Positions 30,664 through 40,200 of a DNA stretch of 64,000 nucleotides are shown here, one piece after another. How positions within the stretch are numbered: position 1 is the first letter of the stretch; the number at the start of each line of letters is the position of its first letter. The stretch is from Simplicispira lacusdiani (lineage in GTDB: Bacteria > Pseudomonadota > Gammaproteobacteria > Burkholderiales > Burkholderiaceae_C). Made by a program: the position numbers and the translations under genes. The notes beneath the pieces were generated by a model. That model searched no databases. It was not told the DNA's origin and saw nothing but the letters and a program-made list of their open reading frames with translations. The stretch is from positions 1-64,000 of the forward strand of contig NZ_QXGR01000004.1 in the NCBI RefSeq assembly GCF_003604195.1, in the 5' to 3' direction.

Positions 30664-31295
30664 GCCTGTTCGAGCGCGTGCGGCGTGCCTGGCTGCTCTA
30701 CCACCTGGCCGACCCGGCCTATGCCTTCCTGTTCGATCCGCCGCCGCCCGATGAATGGGTGGCGCTGGACTGCGAGACCACGGGGCTCAACGTGCGCAAC
30801 GACGAAATCATCGCCATCGGCGCGGTGCGCATCGCAGGCAACCGCATCCTGACGAGCGAGCGGCTGGAGCTGCTGGTGCGCCCGGAAAAAGGCGTGTCGG
30901 CCGACAGCGTGCGCATCCACCGCCTGCGCAGCCAGGACGTGGCGCAGGGCCTGCCGCTGCAGGAGGCCATGGGCCGGTTGCTGCGCTTCATCGGCAGCCG
31001 CCCGCTGGTGGGCTACTACCTCGAATTCGACGTGGCCATGCTCAACCGCGCGCTCTGGCCCATGCTCGGCATGGGGCTGCCGCAGCCCAAGATCGAGGTC
31101 TCGGCGATGTACTACGAGCACAAGTTCCGCCAGCTCCCGCCCTACCAGCAGCAGGCCAACGCCGACATCGACCTGCGCTTTTCCACGCTGATGGACGACC
31201 TGGGCCTGCCCCGGCGCGACGCGCACGACGCGCTCAACGACGCGGTGATGGCGGCGCTGGCCTTCGTCAAGCTGCGCCAGTTGCGCGGCGGCTGA
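30660..31295 (+). CDS. DEDDh-type 3'-5' exonuclease (DnaQ-like)
   Basis: A 211-residue RNase T/DnaQ-fold nuclease with a complete active site: Asp37 and Glu39 (ALDCETTGL), Asp124 (LEFDVAML), His189 and Asp194 (DAHDALNDA). A basic and aromatic N-terminal extension (SLFERVRRAWLLYHL) precedes the domain. The GTG start overlaps the stop of the DUF294 gene, giving tight translational coupling, and the pair lies next to the acetate permease operon. Why an exonuclease accompanies this regulator is not known. It is unlikely to be the replicative proofreading subunit because of this setting. Confidence 0.85.
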   Translation: MSLFERVRRAWLLYHLADPAYAFLFDPPPPDEWVALDCETTGLNVRNDEIIAIGAVRIAGNRILTSERLELLVRPEKGVSADSVRIHRLRSQDVAQGLPLQEAMGRLLRFIGSRPLVGYYLEFDVAMLNRALWPMLGMGLPQPKIEVSAMYYEHKFRQLPPYQQQANADIDLRFSTLMDDLGLPRRDAHDALNDAVMAALAFVKLRQLRGG

Positions 31296-31302
31296 GCCAA
31301 TC

Positions 31303-31370
31303 CAAGCCAAATCGGGCTTCGGGGCCCTTCCGTAAAGCGCCAATAGCTATTGTTTTAATAGCAAAAGCGC
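31303..31370 (-). repeat. Family A dispersed repeat, copy 5 (reverse orientation)
   Basis: On the minus strand it reads TTGCTATTAAAACAATAGCT, GGCGCTTTACGG and CCCGAAGCCCGATTTGGCTT. It fills the convergent gap between the exonuclease and the actP terminator and does not enter a gene. Confidence 0.78.
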
Positions 31371-31394
31371 CCTGTGCGCAGGCTCCCGGAAATG

Positions 31395-31417
31395 AAAAAC
31401 CGGGCACGGGGCCCGGT
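31395..31417 (-). terminator. Rho-independent terminator of the DUF485-actP operon
   Basis: On the minus strand CCGGGC (31416-31411) pairs with GCCCGG (31405-31400) around CCCGT and is followed by TTTTTC. It lies 55 bp past the actP stop. Confidence 0.75.
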
Positions 31418-31471
31418 GGAGGCGGCGCGGCGGAGGGGCCGCCGCGCCAGTGGTTGCGCTTCTTCTTGTGG

Positions 31472-33208
31472 TCAGTGGCCGGATGCACCCGCTGCGCCGA
31501 AGCCGGTTTCGGAGCGCACCTGCTGCGCCGGGAACGCAGCGCGCTCGCGCGCGGCGTTGGCGCTCTTGTCGGTGATCGAGAAGAGCCAGATGCCCACGAA
31601 GCCGATGGTCATGGAGAACAGCGCCGGCGAGGTGTAGGGGAACAGCGCCGAGCCGGCCGGGTTGCCCAGCGTGGCTTCCCACACCGAGGGCGACACGATG
31701 GTCAGGCCCACCGAGGAGATCAGGCCCAGGAAGCCGCCGATCACCGCGCCGCGCGTCGTGCAGTCTTTCCAGAGCACCGACATGAACAGCACCGGGAAGT
31801 TGGCCGAGGCCGCGATGGCGAACGCCAGCGACACCATGAAGGCGATGTTCTGCTTCTCGAAGGCGATGCCCAGCACCACGGCGATCACGCCCAGGGCCAG
31901 GGTGGTGATGCGCGAGACCTTCAGCTCGGAAGCGCTGTCGGCCTTGCCCTTCTTGAACACCGTGGCGTACAGGTCGTGCGACACGGCCGAGGCGCCCGAG
32001 AGCGTCAGACCGGCCACCACGGCCAGGATGGTGGCGAACGCCACGGCCGAGATGAAGCCGTAGAAGATGTTGCCGCCCACCGACTTGGCCACCAGCACGG
32101 CCGCCATGTTGGCCGTGCCCGCGCCGCCGTGGATCACGCCCTTGACCACGTCCGCCATCTCGGGGTTGGTCAGCACCAGGGTGATGGCGCCGAAGCCGAT
32201 GATGAAGATCAGGATGTAGAAGTAGCCGATCCAGGTCGTGGCCCACAGCACCGACTTGCGCGCTTCCTTGGCATCGGGCACGGTGAAGAAACGCATCAGG
32301 ATGTGCGGCAGCCCGGCGGTGCCGAACATCAGCGCCATGCCGAACGAGATGGCCGAGATCGGGTCCTTGATGAAGCCGCCCGGGCCCATGATGGACAGGC
32401 CCTTCTTGGCGGCGTCCTCGGCCGACATGCCGGTGTTGGCGGCGATCTTGGTGCGCACTTCCACGCCCTTGGCGAACAGCGCCTCGGGGCTGAAGCCGTA
32501 TTGCGCCAGCACCATGAAGGCCATGAAGCTCACGCCGGCCAGCAGCATCACCGCCTTGATGATCTGCACCCAGGTGGTGGCCGTCATGCCGCCGAACAGC
32601 ACATACACCATCATCAGCGCGCCGACGATGACCACGGCCATCCAGTACTCCAGGCCGAACAGCAGCTTGATGAGCTGGCCGGCGCCGACCATCTGCGCGA
32701 TCAGGTAGAACGCCACCACCACCAGCGTGCCCGAGGCCGCGAAGGCGCGGATCGGCGTCTGCTGGAAGCGGTAGCCCGCCACGTCGGCGAAGGTGAACTT
32801 GCCCAGGTTGCGCAGGCGCTCGGCCATCAGGAAGGTGATGATGGGCCAGCCCACGAGGAAGCCGATGGAGTAGATCAGGCCGTCGTAGCCGGTGGCCATC
32901 ACGGCCGCCGAGATGCCCAGGAACGAGGCCGCGGACATGTAGTCACCCGCGATGGCCAGGCCGTTCTGGAAGCCGGTGATGCCGCCGCCGGCGGTGTAGA
33001 AGTCGGCGGCCGATTTGGTCTTGGCGGCGGCCCATTTGGTGATCCAGAGCGTGCCGGCGACGAACACGCCGAACATGATGATGGCCGTCCAGTTGGTGGC
33101 CTGCTTGGCGGCCTGGCCGACGTCGCCGCCGGCGGCATGGGCGCTGCCCGCTGCCAGCAAGGCGAGGAGCACGAGCATGCTGCTCCCGTGGTTCTTCTTG
33201 GCGTTCAT
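31472..33208 (-). CDS. actP: Cation/acetate symporter
   Basis: A sodium:solute symporter family member for acetate and related short monocarboxylates in the inner membrane. The 578-residue protein opens with a signal-like segment ([14 protein letters not shown]) and then about 13 TM helices. [32 protein letters not shown] and [25 protein letters not shown] are the conserved SSF motifs. It is translated together with the upstream DUF485 gene (4-bp overlap ATGA), the usual YjcH-ActP pairing. Acetyl-CoA synthetase is not in the window. The DUF294 and exonuclease genes lie on the opposite strand just beyond its end. Confidence 0.93.
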   Translation of the reverse strand: MNAKKNHGSSMLVLLALLAAGSAHAAGGDVGQAAKQATNWTAIIMFGVFVAGTLWITKWAAAKTKSAADFYTAGGGITGFQNGLAIAGDYMSAASFLGISAAVMATGYDGLIYSIGFLVGWPIITFLMAERLRNLGKFTFADVAGYRFQQTPIRAFAASGTLVVVAFYLIAQMVGAGQLIKLLFGLEYWMAVVIVGALMMVYVLFGGMTATTWVQIIKAVMLLAGVSFMAFMVLAQYGFSPEALFAKGVEVRTKIAANTGMSAEDAAKKGLSIMGPGGFIKDPISAISFGMALMFGTAGLPHILMRFFTVPDAKEARKSVLWATTWIGYFYILIFIIGFGAITLVLTNPEMADVVKGVIHGGAGTANMAAVLVAKSVGGNIFYGFISAVAFATILAVVAGLTLSGASAVSHDLYATVFKKGKADSASELKVSRITTLALGVIAVVLGIAFEKQNIAFMVSLAFAIAASANFPVLFMSVLWKDCTTRGAVIGGFLGLISSVGLTIVSPSVWEATLGNPAGSALFPYTSPALFSMTIGFVGIWLFSITDKSANAARERAAFPAQQVRSETGFGAAGASGH

Positions 33209-33513
33209 TGCGATGCGTCTTTCAGGATGTCTTTGGTCAGGGAGTCGAATTCGCTATTGGCGCGGCGCACGTAGATGCCGGTGATCACGATGGTGAAGAC
33301 GATCACGCCCATGCCGATCGGAATGCCCAGCGAGGTCACGCCGGCGCCAATGGGCTGGGCCAGGAACTTCTTGTCGAAGGCGATCAGCGCGATGTAGCCG
33401 TAGTACGCGAGCAGCATCAGCGCGGTCAGCAAGATGCCCAGGCGGTTGCGCTTGGTGCGCAACTCCAGGTACTTCGGATGGCTTTGTATTTTCTGGACCA
33501 CCGGGTCACTCAT
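33205..33513 (-). CDS. yjcH: DUF485 membrane protein, ActP partner
   Basis: A 102-residue inner-membrane protein with two TM helices (about residues 26-47 and 58-82). The family motif [16 protein letters not shown] precedes TM1, and [15 protein letters not shown] follows TM2. DUF485 proteins are almost always encoded directly before actP and are thought to support the permease. Good ribosome binding site (AGAGGAGA) before the ATG. First gene of the operon; its promoter must lie in the 379-bp divergent region 33514-33892. Confidence 0.9.
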   Translation of the reverse strand: MSDPVVQKIQSHPKYLELRTKRNRLGILLTALMLLAYYGYIALIAFDKKFLAQPIGAGVTSLGIPIGMGVIVFTIVITGIYVRRANSEFDSLTKDILKDASQ

Positions 33514-33892
33514 GGATATGTCTCCTCTAGGTTGGGATGCGAAACCGCAATGGGGGCGGCATGGCGCCGCTCACACGTTTTTGATTCTGCAAATGCGCAC
33601 TGACCAACTCCTTACGCAGTGCAGCATTTTTGTGCAATGCACCAGCCGCAAAGCCAGCATCCATGCGTGTTTGGCGTCAGCGCGCAGACCGGCGCAACGG
33701 TCCGGGGAAGGTGCTTTTTCGCATCGGGAAAAGAGGTCCGAGGGTTACTACCAAAGCTGTAAGCCTGGCGGAAGTTTCGCGTCAATCTCTGTAAGAAATG
33801 CGTCAGAGCGGTGTCAGTGGCGGCCTTGATAGTGGCCCCACAGGTAATTTTTCGCATTTGCCTGTAATTCAAAAAATCACAGGAGACAAATC
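33514..33892. promoter_or_regulatory. Divergent control region between DUF485-actP and the MHS transporter gene
   Basis: A non-coding stretch of 379 bp serving two divergent genes. It is AT-richer than its flanks. It holds an 11-bp palindrome GTGCA-A-TGCAC (33632-33642) on the actP side, and an inverted repeat ACAGGTAA-N10-TTGCCTGT (33840-33865, one mismatch) about 28 bp before the transporter ATG. Both are candidate operators. I see no good sigma-54 site (GG-N10-GC with TTGC) and no clear sigma-70 pair. No open frame in it looks like a gene. Confidence 0.5.
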
Positions 33893-35599
33893 ATGGCAAC
33901 CCAGCAACCCGGAATGCGGCCGATGTCAGTCGGCGGCTCCGCGAAAGTGCATCCCGCAGCGAGGCCGATGTCCGCTGAAGAGAAGAAAGTGATCTTCGCT
34001 TCATCGCTCGGCACGGTTTTCGAGTGGTACGACTTCTATCTGTACGGCTCGCTCGCCGCCATCATCGCCAAGCAGTTCTTCAGCGGACTGGACGCGGGCT
34101 CCGCGTTCATCTTCGCGCTGCTGGCCTTCGCCGCGGGCTTCATCGTGCGCCCCTTCGGCGCGCTGGTGTTCGGCCGCCTGGGCGACATGATCGGCCGCAA
34201 GTACACCTTCCTGGTCACCATCCTGATCATGGGCATTTCCACGTTCATCGTGGGCGTGCTGCCGTCCTATGCCAGCATCGGCGTGGCCGCTCCGGTCATC
34301 CTGATCTGCCTGCGCATGCTGCAGGGCCTGGCGCTCGGCGGTGAGTACGGCGGCGCCGCCACCTACGTGGCCGAGCACGCTCCGCACGGCAAGCGCGGTG
34401 CCTACACCTCCTGGATCCAGACCACCGCCACGCTGGGCCTGTTCCTGTCGCTGCTGGTCATCCTGGGTACCCGCACCGTCATGGGCGAGGCCGCCTTCGG
34501 CGACTGGGGCTGGCGCATTCCGTTCCTGGTGTCCATCCTGCTGCTGGGCATCTCGGTGTGGATCCGCCTGTCGCTGTCCGAATCCCCCGCCTTCCAGAAG
34601 ATGAAGGCCGAGGGCAAGACCTCCAAGGCCCCGCTGTCCGAGTCCTTCGGCCAGTGGAAGAACCTCAAGATCGTGATCCTGGCCCTGATCGGCCTGACCG
34701 CCGGCCAGGCCGTGGTCTGGTACACCGGCCAGTTCTACGCGCTGTTCTTCCTGACGCAGCAGCTCAAGGTCGATGCCGTCACGGCCAACCTGATGATCGC
34801 CGCCTCGCTGCTGATCGGCACGCCGTTCTTCGTGTTCTTCGGTTCGCTGTCCGACAAGATCGGCCGCAAGCCCATCATCATGCTGGGCTGCGCGCTGGCC
34901 GTGGTGACCTACTTCCCCGTGTTCAAGATGCTGACCGAAGCCGCCAACCCCGATCTGGCCGCCGCGCAGGCCAAGAACAAGGTGGTGGTCGTCGCCGACC
35001 CGGCCGAGTGCTCGTTCCAGTTCAACCCCACCGGCACGGTGAAGTTCACCAGCTCGTGCGACATCGCCAAGCAGGTGCTGGCCGCCAGCTCGGTGAGCTA
35101 TGACAACGAAGCCGCTCCCGCCGGCACCCCCGCCGTCATCAAGATCGGCGAGAAGGTGATCCAGGGCTATGCCTCCAAGGGCCTCCCCGCCGACGAGGCC
35201 AAGGCCAAGGACGCAGCCTTCAAGAAGGCCGTGGCCGAGACGCTGAAGGCCGACGGCTACCCCGCCAAGGCCGACCCCGCCAAGATGAACAAGGTCATGA
35301 TGATCGCCATCCTGACCTATCTGGTGATCCTGGTGACCATGGTGTACGGCCCCATCGCCGCCATGCTGGTGGAGCTGTTCCCGACCCGCATCCGCTACAC
35401 CTCCATGTCGCTGCCCTACCACATCGGCAACGGCTGGTTCGGCGGCCTGCTGCCCACCACCTCGTTCGCCATCGTGGCCCAGACCGGCAACATGTACAAC
35501 GGCCTGTGGTACCCGATCATCGTGGCTGGCGCCACGGCCATCATCGGCACGCTGTTCATCCGCGAAACCAAGGACGTGGACATCTACGCCGACGACTGA
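33893..35599 (+). CDS. MHS-family MFS transporter with a large periplasmic insert
   Basis: A 568-residue proton-coupled organic-acid/osmolyte type symporter of the metabolite:H+ symporter family. FEWYDFYLYGSLAAIIAKQFF (TM1), the RPFGALVFGRLGDMIGRKYTF cytoplasmic loop, LRMLQGLALGGEYGGAATYVAEHAP and SLSDKIGRKP mark the family. Between TM9 and TM10 (about residues 347-463) lies an extra hydrophilic domain rich in Ala and Lys with two Cys in AECSFQFNPTG and TSSCDIAK. By topology it faces the periplasm, so a disulfide is possible. Good AGGAGA ribosome binding site. Substrate unknown; the divergent acetate permease hints at a carboxylate. Confidence 0.88.
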   Translation: MATQQPGMRPMSVGGSAKVHPAARPMSAEEKKVIFASSLGTVFEWYDFYLYGSLAAIIAKQFFSGLDAGSAFIFALLAFAAGFIVRPFGALVFGRLGDMIGRKYTFLVTILIMGISTFIVGVLPSYASIGVAAPVILICLRMLQGLALGGEYGGAATYVAEHAPHGKRGAYTSWIQTTATLGLFLSLLVILGTRTVMGEAAFGDWGWRIPFLVSILLLGISVWIRLSLSESPAFQKMKAEGKTSKAPLSESFGQWKNLKIVILALIGLTAGQAVVWYTGQFYALFFLTQQLKVDAVTANLMIAASLLIGTPFFVFFGSLSDKIGRKPIIMLGCALAVVTYFPVFKMLTEAANPDLAAAQAKNKVVVVADPAECSFQFNPTGTVKFTSSCDIAKQVLAASSVSYDNEAAPAGTPAVIKIGEKVIQGYASKGLPADEAKAKDAAFKKAVAETLKADGYPAKADPAKMNKVMMIAILTYLVILVTMVYGPIAAMLVELFPTRIRYTSMSLPYHIGNGWFGGLLPTTSFAIVAQTGNMYNGLWYPIIVAGATAIIGTLFIRETKDVDIYADD

Positions 35600-35656
35600 T
35601 CGATCGCGGTTACGATGCCGCAGGGCCGGCCCCACGGGGGGCGCCCTGTGTTCCAG

Positions 35657-35700
35657 AAAAGGGCTTCACGCGTTGCGAGAGCACCGTGAGGCCCTTTTGT
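35657..35700 (+). terminator. Rho-independent terminator after the MHS transporter
   Basis: AAAAGGGCTTCACG (35657-35670) pairs with CGTGAGGCCCTTTT (35685-35698) along 14 positions with one G-T wobble, ending in TTTTGTT. It separates the transporter from the next small gene. Confidence 0.85.
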
Positions 35701-35737
35701 TGAACAGTCCCCCTTCATTCTTTTTCAGGAGATTCCC

Positions 35738-35935
35738 ATGTGGAAATTGGTCGTTGGCTTCGTTCTGTTCGCGGCGCTGTCGCTCTTCGTCATCATGAAG
35801 GCCGGTGACAAGGTGGACATGAGCGGCGAGAAGCATGGCGCCGATGCCGTGCACGCACCGGAAGCCCCCGCGTCGGCGCCCGCCGCAGCGGCATCCGCCG
35901 CCGCAGCGCCCGCGTCGGCCGCCAGCGCGCAGTAA
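35738..35935 (+). CDS. 65-residue single-TM protein with Ala/Pro/Ser tail
   Basis: No family recognised. Residues 1-20 (MWKLVVGFVLFAALSLFVIM) form one TM helix or signal anchor, followed by a short charged stretch (KAGDKVDMSGEKHGAD) and a low-complexity Ala/Pro/Ser tail (about 42-65) that would extend into the periplasm or cytoplasm. Good evidence for a real gene: a clear TTCAGGAGATTCCC ribosome binding site, its own strong terminators on both sides, and low-complexity content that starts only after the anchor. It is monocistronic. Function unknown. Confidence 0.72.
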   Translation: MWKLVVGFVLFAALSLFVIMKAGDKVDMSGEKHGADAVHAPEAPASAPAAAASAAAAPASAASAQ

Positions 35936-35948
35936 ACGCACGCAGGCC

Positions 35949-35995
35949 AAGGGCCGCCACGGCAGCAGGCCTGCCGTGGCGGCCCTTGGCTTTTC
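35949..35995 (+). terminator. Rho-independent terminator after the 65-residue gene
   Basis: A perfect 17-bp stem (35949-35965 with 35971-35987, AAGGGCCGCCACGGCAG and its complement) with a CAGGC loop, followed by GGCTTTTC. The converging binding-protein gene ends at 36005. The T run favours plus-strand use. Confidence 0.8.
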
Positions 35996-36004
35996 AGCGC
36001 GGGA

Positions 36005-37126
36005 TCAGCGGCGGAAGCGCCCGTCCGGACCAACGATGGACAGGTCGGCGAAATCCAGGCCTGAGTGGTCGCTGGCGCTGTAGCTCAGCTCCAGGCCGCC
36101 CAGGTCGAATTTCTTCAAGCCCTCCAGGGCCGCGTGCAGTTGCGCGCGGTCGGACCTGGGGCCGGCGCGGCGCAGGCCCTCGACCAGCACCTTGGCGGCG
36201 ACGAAGCCTTCCACCATGGCGGGCGTCAGGTCGCCCGTGCCGCGCGCGCGGGCCAGGTCCATGGCCTCCTTGATGAGCGGCGAGTTCAGCGAGCGTTCGG
36301 AGGGAAACACCTGCGTCACCACCACGCCGCGCGCGCTCTCGCCCAGCGCCTTCACGAAGCCGCCCGAGGCGTTGTTCGACAGCGTCACGATCTGCCCCAT
36401 CACGCCCGCGGCGCGCAGCGCCTTGATGCCGTCCACCACGGCCGCGCCCGTGCCGATGATGACCACGGCCTGCGGCTCGGCCTTGGCCGCGCGCGGCGCG
36501 ATGGCGCTGAAGTCGGGCTTGGCGCGGTCGAACTTCTCGATGAACAGCGCCGTGATGCCGTTGGCCTTGAAGCCCGACTGCGCGCCCGCCAGGCCGTCGG
36601 CGCCGAAGCTGTCGTCCACATGCACCACGCCAATGCGCTGCACGCCCAGCGTGTGCAGGTGGCCGATGGCCTTCTCCACCTCGCGCTGGTAGGGCGCGCG
36701 CACGTTGAACACGTATTTCTGCACCGGCTTGTGCAGCACCATGGCGCCGGTGGACGGGCCCACCAGCGGCACGCCATGCTGCTCCAGCAGCGGCAGGATG
36801 CCCTGGGTGTGCGGCGTGCCGCGCGTCATGAACAGGGCCAGCACGCCTTTTTGCTCGATCAGCGCGCGCGCGTTCTCCAGCGTGAGCTTGGGGTCGAACT
36901 GGTCGTCGAGCGACAGCACCTCCACCTTCTGCCCGCCCACGCCGCCGCGCGCGTTCACATGGTCGATGTAGAGCGCCGCGCCCTGCATGGACTCCTTCAC
37001 GGTGGCGGCGGCCGATCCGGTGATGCCCACGGTCTGCCCGATCAGCAGCTGGGCCTGGGCGGCACCCACGGCCAGCAGGGCCAGGGCGGCGAGGGCGAGG
37101 GTGCGCAGGGCGGCGGTTGAGGGCAT
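36005..37126 (-). CDS. ABC transporter substrate-binding protein, branched-chain amino acid type
   Basis: A 373-residue periplasmic protein of the LivK/Peripla_BP_6 type. A signal peptide (residues 1-25, ending AAQAQ) is followed by two Rossmann-like lobes: LLIGQTVGITGSAAATVKES, a LSLDDQFDPKLTLENARALI lobe-1 block, and IGVVHVDDSFGADGLAG and VTQVFPSERSLNSPLI in lobe 2. No permease or ATPase genes adjoin it, so it either shares a distant transporter or acts as a sensor partner. Ligand unknown; amino acids, amides and aromatic acids are all used by this family. ATG 37126. Confidence 0.87.
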   Translation of the reverse strand: MPSTAALRTLALAALALLAVGAAQAQLLIGQTVGITGSAAATVKESMQGAALYIDHVNARGGVGGQKVEVLSLDDQFDPKLTLENARALIEQKGVLALFMTRGTPHTQGILPLLEQHGVPLVGPSTGAMVLHKPVQKYVFNVRAPYQREVEKAIGHLHTLGVQRIGVVHVDDSFGADGLAGAQSGFKANGITALFIEKFDRAKPDFSAIAPRAAKAEPQAVVIIGTGAAVVDGIKALRAAGVMGQIVTLSNNASGGFVKALGESARGVVVTQVFPSERSLNSPLIKEAMDLARARGTGDLTPAMVEGFVAAKVLVEGLRRAGPRSDRAQLHAALEGLKKFDLGGLELSYSASDHSGLDFADLSIVGPDGRFRR

Positions 37127-37298
37127 GGCGGCTCCAGGGGGAAAGCGAAAGGCGCCAGTGTTGGGGATGCGGCGGCGCGTGCCATCCGTACCATTACGTA
37201 CCGTGCCCGCCCGTCCATAGGGTCAATCGGTGCCCTGGCGCGCTGCCGCGCCGCGCAGTTCCTAGAATGTTCCGCCTCACAGACCAAAGACACCCACC

Positions 37299-40200
37299 AT
37301 GACCCAGGGACAGATCCGCATCCGCGGCGCGCGCCAGCACAATCTCCAGAACCTGGACCTGGACATCCGCACCGGAGAGCTGACCGTGGTCACCGGCCCC
37401 AGCGGCTCGGGCAAGTCCAGCCTGGTGTTCGACACCCTCTACGCCGAGGGCCAGCGCCGCTACGTCGAGACCTTCAGCGCCTACGCGCGCCAGTTCCTCG
37501 ACCGCATGGACAAGCCCGCCGTGGACAAGGTGGAGGGCGTGCCGCCGGCCATCGCCATCGACCAGACCAACCCGGTGCGCAGCTCGCGCTCCACCGTGGG
37601 CACGATGACCGAGCTGAACGACCACCTCAAGCTCCTGTTCGCGCGCGCCGGCCAGCTGTTCGACAAGCAGACGGCGCAGCCCGTGCGCCACGATTCGCCC
37701 GAGACCATCTACGCCGAGCTGCAGCGCCGCTGTGGCATCGAGCCGCCGCCGGGCCGCCCCAAGGCGGCGAGCGCCCCCTCGGGGGGCAGCGAACCACACG
37801 CAGTGGGGAGCGTGGGGGCCATGTCCTATCCGCGCCTGGTCGTGACCTTCCCCGTGGAGCTGCCCGCCAACACCAGCGCCGAGCAGCTGGAGCAGTGGCT
37901 GTCGGCCAGCGGCTTCACCAAGGTGCAGGCCGAGCGCGAGGCGGGCGGCGTGAAGCTGCTGGACGTGGTGGCCGACCGCTTCCGCCTGGGCAATGCCGAG
38001 CGCGCGCGCGTGGTCGAGGCCATCGAGGTGGCGCTCAAGCGCGGCGGCGGGCGCATGAACGTGTACCGCCTCGTGGAGGAGGGCGAGCCCGAAATCTGGC
38101 GGTTCTCCACCGGCCTGCACTGCCCCGACAGCGACCTGCGCTACAGCGAGCCGCTGCCCTCGATGTTCTCGTTCAACTCCGCCGCCGGCGCCTGCGACAC
38201 CTGCCGGGGCTTCGGCCGTGTGATCGGCGTGGATTACGGCCTGGTCATCCCCGACGAGAAGAAGACGCTGCGCAACGGCGCCATCAAGGCCATCCAGACG
38301 CCCGCCTGGCAGGAATGCCAGGACGACCTGATGCGCCACGCAGAGGCCGCCGGCATCCCGCGCGACACGCCCTGGTACCGCCTCACGCCCGAGCAGAAAC
38401 AGTGGGTGATCGACGGTTCGCCGAACTGGAAGGGCAAGTGGAACCAGCAGTGGTACGGCATCAAGCGCTTCTTCGAGTACCTGGAGAGCAAGGCCTACAA
38501 AATGCACATCCGCGTGCTGCTGTCAAAGTACCGCAGCTACACGCCGTGCCCGGTGTGCGCCGGCGCGCGCCTGAAGACCGAGAGCCTGCTCTGGCGCATC
38601 GGCAGCAAGCAGGATGCCGACGCCGTGCTCGACCCGGCCCTGCGCTTCATGCCCCAGGGCGTGCAGTGGAGCCGCGCCCAGCTCGAAGCTTTGCCCGGTC
38701 TGTGCCTGCACGACCTGATGCTGCTGCCCATCGACCGCCTGCGCCGTTTCTTCGAGCGCATGGAGGCCAGCCAGCGGGCGCCATGTGCTCCTGAAACAGT
38801 AGCTTTTGACGCCTTATCCACGGGCGCTGAAGGCTCATTTGACGCAAAGAATGCCGCCGCCACGGGCGAGGCCCAGGCCCTCAAGCTGCTGCACGAGGAG
38901 ATCGGCACGCGCCTCAAATACCTCAGCGACGTCGGCATCGGCTACCTGACGCTCGACCGGCAGAGCCGCACCCTGTCCGGCGGCGAGGTGCAGCGCATCA
39001 ACCTCACCACGGCGCTCGGTACCTCGCTGGTGAACACGCTGTTCGTGCTCGACGAGCCCAGCATCGGCCTGCACCCGCGCGACATGGACCGCATCACCCA
39101 GGCCATGCTGCGCCTGCGCGACGCGGGCAACACCCTGGTGGTGGTGGAGCACGATCCGGCCGTCATGCTGGCGGCCGACCGCGTGCTGGACTTCGGCCCC
39201 GGCCCGGGACGCCAGGGCGGGCGCATCGTCTTCGACGGCACGCCTGAGGCACTGCGCGGTGCCGACACGCTGACCGGCCAGTACCTCGGCGGCCGCAAGC
39301 ATGTGGGCCATGGCTTCCAGCGCCGCGTGACGGACGCCACGCCGCGCCTCATCCTCGAAGGCGCGCGCGAGCACAACCTGCAGAACCTCACGGTGGAGTT
39401 CCCGCTGCAGCGCCTGGTCTGCGTCACCGGCGTCAGCGGCTCGGGCAAGTCCAGCCTGATCCAGGACGTGCTGGCCCCGGCGCTGCTGCGCCACTTCGGC
39501 AAGACGACCGAGACGCCCGGCCGCCACGACCGCCTGCTCGGCGCCGACCACCTCTCCGACGTGGTGTTCGTCGACCAGTCGCCCATCGGCAAGACGGCGC
39601 GCTCCAACCCCGTGAGCTACGTCGGCGCCTGGGACAGCGTGCGCGAGATCTTCGCCAACGCGCCGCTGTCGCGCCAGCGCGGCTACACCCAGGCCAAGTT
39701 CAGCTTCAACAGCGGCGACGGGCGCTGCCCCATCTGCGGCGGCTCGGGCTTTGAGCATGTGGAGATGCAGTTCCTCAGCGACGTGTACCTGCGCTGCCCC
39801 GACTGCGACGGCAAGCGCTACCGCCCCGAGATCCTGGAAGTCACCATCGAGCGCGGCGGCCGCCTGCTCAGCGTGGCCGACGTGCTGGAGCTCACCGTGA
39901 GCGAGGCCGCGCAGCTCTTCGCCAACGACCGCGACGTGGTGCGCGCGCTGCGCCCCATCCAGGACGTGGGACTGGACTACGTCAAGCTCGGCCAGCCCGT
40001 GCCCACGCTCTCGGGCGGCGAGGCGCAGCGCCTCAAGCTCGCCGGCTTCCTGGCCGAGGCGGCCAAATCGGCCAGCAGCAGCCGCCAGGCGCTGGCGCGC
40101 AAGGGCACGCTGTTCCTGTTCGACGAGCCCACCACGGGCCTGCACTTCGACGACATCGCCAAGCTCATGCGCGCGTTCGCGCGGCTCATCGACGCCGGGC

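Noticed and set aside
33514-33700. Sigma-54 promoter for DUF485-actP
   Set aside because: TTGCA occurs, but the GG and GC elements are not 10 bp apart at any good match.
37127-37298. LexA (SOS) box before uvrA
   Set aside because: No CTGT-N8-ACAG-like palindrome was found in this gap.
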